DNA from: Aquimarina algicola
GTDB lineage: Bacteria; Bacteroidota; Bacteroidia; Flavobacteriales; Flavobacteriaceae
DNA: 64,000 bases
Direction of reading: 5' to 3'
Assembly: GCF_006443095.1 (NCBI RefSeq)
Contig: NZ_VFWZ01000002.1
Location: 1,364,001-1,428,000 of the forward strand
Shown here: piece after piece, positions 63,569 to 64,000 of the stretch
How the letters are laid out: each line of letters begins with the position of its first letter
Position numbering within the stretch: the stretch's first letter is position 1
Made by a program: the position numbers and the translations under genes
The notes under the pieces: generated by a model
What the model was told of the DNA's origin: nothing
Database searches by the model: none
The model's input: the letters and a program-made list of their open reading frames with translations, nothing else

Positions 63569-63997
63569 TTATGATTGAGCGACTACCGGGATTTCTATAA
63601 TCAAGAATTGATTTTCACCCTCTTCATTTCTTCCCTGCCAAAATCTAAATACGTATGACTCTTCTTCTCCCACAAAAAACCTGAATGATGCTTGAGAAAG
63701 CGTCTCATCTTGTAAATTTTCACAATCTTCTCTATCAAGAACTATATGTATAGCTCCTATAGTTCTAATATTTTCAGATCTTGTAAAATCGAAACCTTCA
63801 AAAGAATGACAATTTGTTGGTCTAAAATAAGAGACTTCAATATCATAGGTTTTACCTCTTATAAATTCTTCAGGCAAATCTACTTCTTCTATTTTTACTA
63901 ATTGATAAGAGAAATTAGTGTTGTCATCATCATTAAGGTCACATCCTATACATATTGTCACTATGACAAAAAACAGAACTATTTTTAATCTTTTCAT
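63569..63997 (-). CDS. Hypothetical lipoprotein
   Basis: The 142-residue product has a lipobox (IVLFFVIVTICIGCDLNDDD, Cys19) and a beta-rich mature domain with three Cys (at NCHSF, EDCEN and the anchor). SLIKE-free text: the distinctive parts are VDLPEEFIRGKTYDIEVSYF and EESYVFRFWQGRNEEGENQF. I do not recognise the family. The ATG at 63997 lies 4 bases from the window edge, so any upstream gene is out of view. It is first in the lipoprotein-sigma-barrel operon. Confidence 0.72.
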   Translation of the reverse strand: MKRLKIVLFFVIVTICIGCDLNDDDNTNFSYQLVKIEEVDLPEEFIRGKTYDIEVSYFRPTNCHSFEGFDFTRSENIRTIGAIHIVLDREDCENLQDETLSQASFRFFVGEEESYVFRFWQGRNEEGENQFLIIEIPVVAQS

Positions 63998-64000
63998 ACC

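Noticed and set aside
1..64000. CRISPR array, tRNA, rRNA or intact insertion sequence
   Set aside because: No regularly spaced direct repeats, no cloverleaf-like segment with a GGTTCGA-type T-arm and no transposase frame were found by eye.

Overview
The window is chromosomal DNA of a low-GC marine-type Bacteroidota, almost certainly a member of the Flavobacteriaceae. The evidence is the type IX secretion/gliding lipoprotein PorW/SprE, GLPGLI-family proteins, an F-type ATP synthase operon that lacks atpD and atpC, FecI/FecR/TonB-receptor signalling, many flavobacterial DUF families (DUF4254, DUF4292, DUF6341/6427-type, assigned from memory), A-rich leaders in place of strong Shine-Dalgarno sites, and promoters of the Bacteroidota TTTG / TAnnTTTG type. 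The genus cannot be fixed from the sequence alone.

Layout. 1-3.5 kb: end of a surface-polysaccharide cluster (UXS-like epimerase, priming sugar transferase, O-antigen ligase-like protein). 3.7-8.1 kb: purD, two small membrane-protein families, DUF4254 and a GT9 glycosyltransferase. 8.1-9.2 kb: a ferredoxin-type reductase on the minus strand. 9.5-18.3 kb: porW, a bactofilin, atpZ, a small membrane protein and atpBEFHAG, closed by a strong terminator. 18.7-25.9 kb: a small secreted two-cysteine peptide, two tandem GLPGLI proteins, a TonB-receptor-like outer membrane protein and, convergent, a LytTR response regulator with its 7TM sensor kinase. 26-29.9 kb: a fused double serine-hydrolase/TPR protein and a lipoprotein. 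30-36.4 kb: a conserved-looking envelope operon (flippase, dut, nucleotidyltransferase, TPR, DUF4292, EnvC-like). 36.4-39.4 kb: thioesterase, HU/SPOR protein, dprA.

39.4-45.3 kb is the most accessory-looking part: orphan genes, an RNase Z-like hydrolase, a lipoprotein that resembles the docking part of RND pumps, a DinB protein, two small HTH regulators with a visible operator/promoter, and a copy of a dispersed palindromic repeat. 45.3-51.4 kb: ECF sigma factor, FecR and TonB receptor on the minus strand (second copy of the repeat between FecR and the receptor), with a beta-barrel protein divergent. 51.4-54.9 kb: CREST-family membrane protein, pheS and small proteins. 54.9-56.3 kb: two short paralogous proteins and two small HTH regulators. 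56.4-64 kb: exported proteins including a beta-helix lipoprotein with FG-GAP-like repeats, trpS, a PlsC acyltransferase and a lipoprotein/ECF sigma/membrane-tethered beta-barrel operon.

How the genes work together: energy production and envelope assembly dominate. Three separate envelope-signalling units are present (LytTR two-component pair, FecI/FecR/receptor, and ECF sigma with a one-polypeptide anti-sigma/barrel candidate). No tRNA, rRNA, CRISPR array, intact insertion sequence or prophage was seen.
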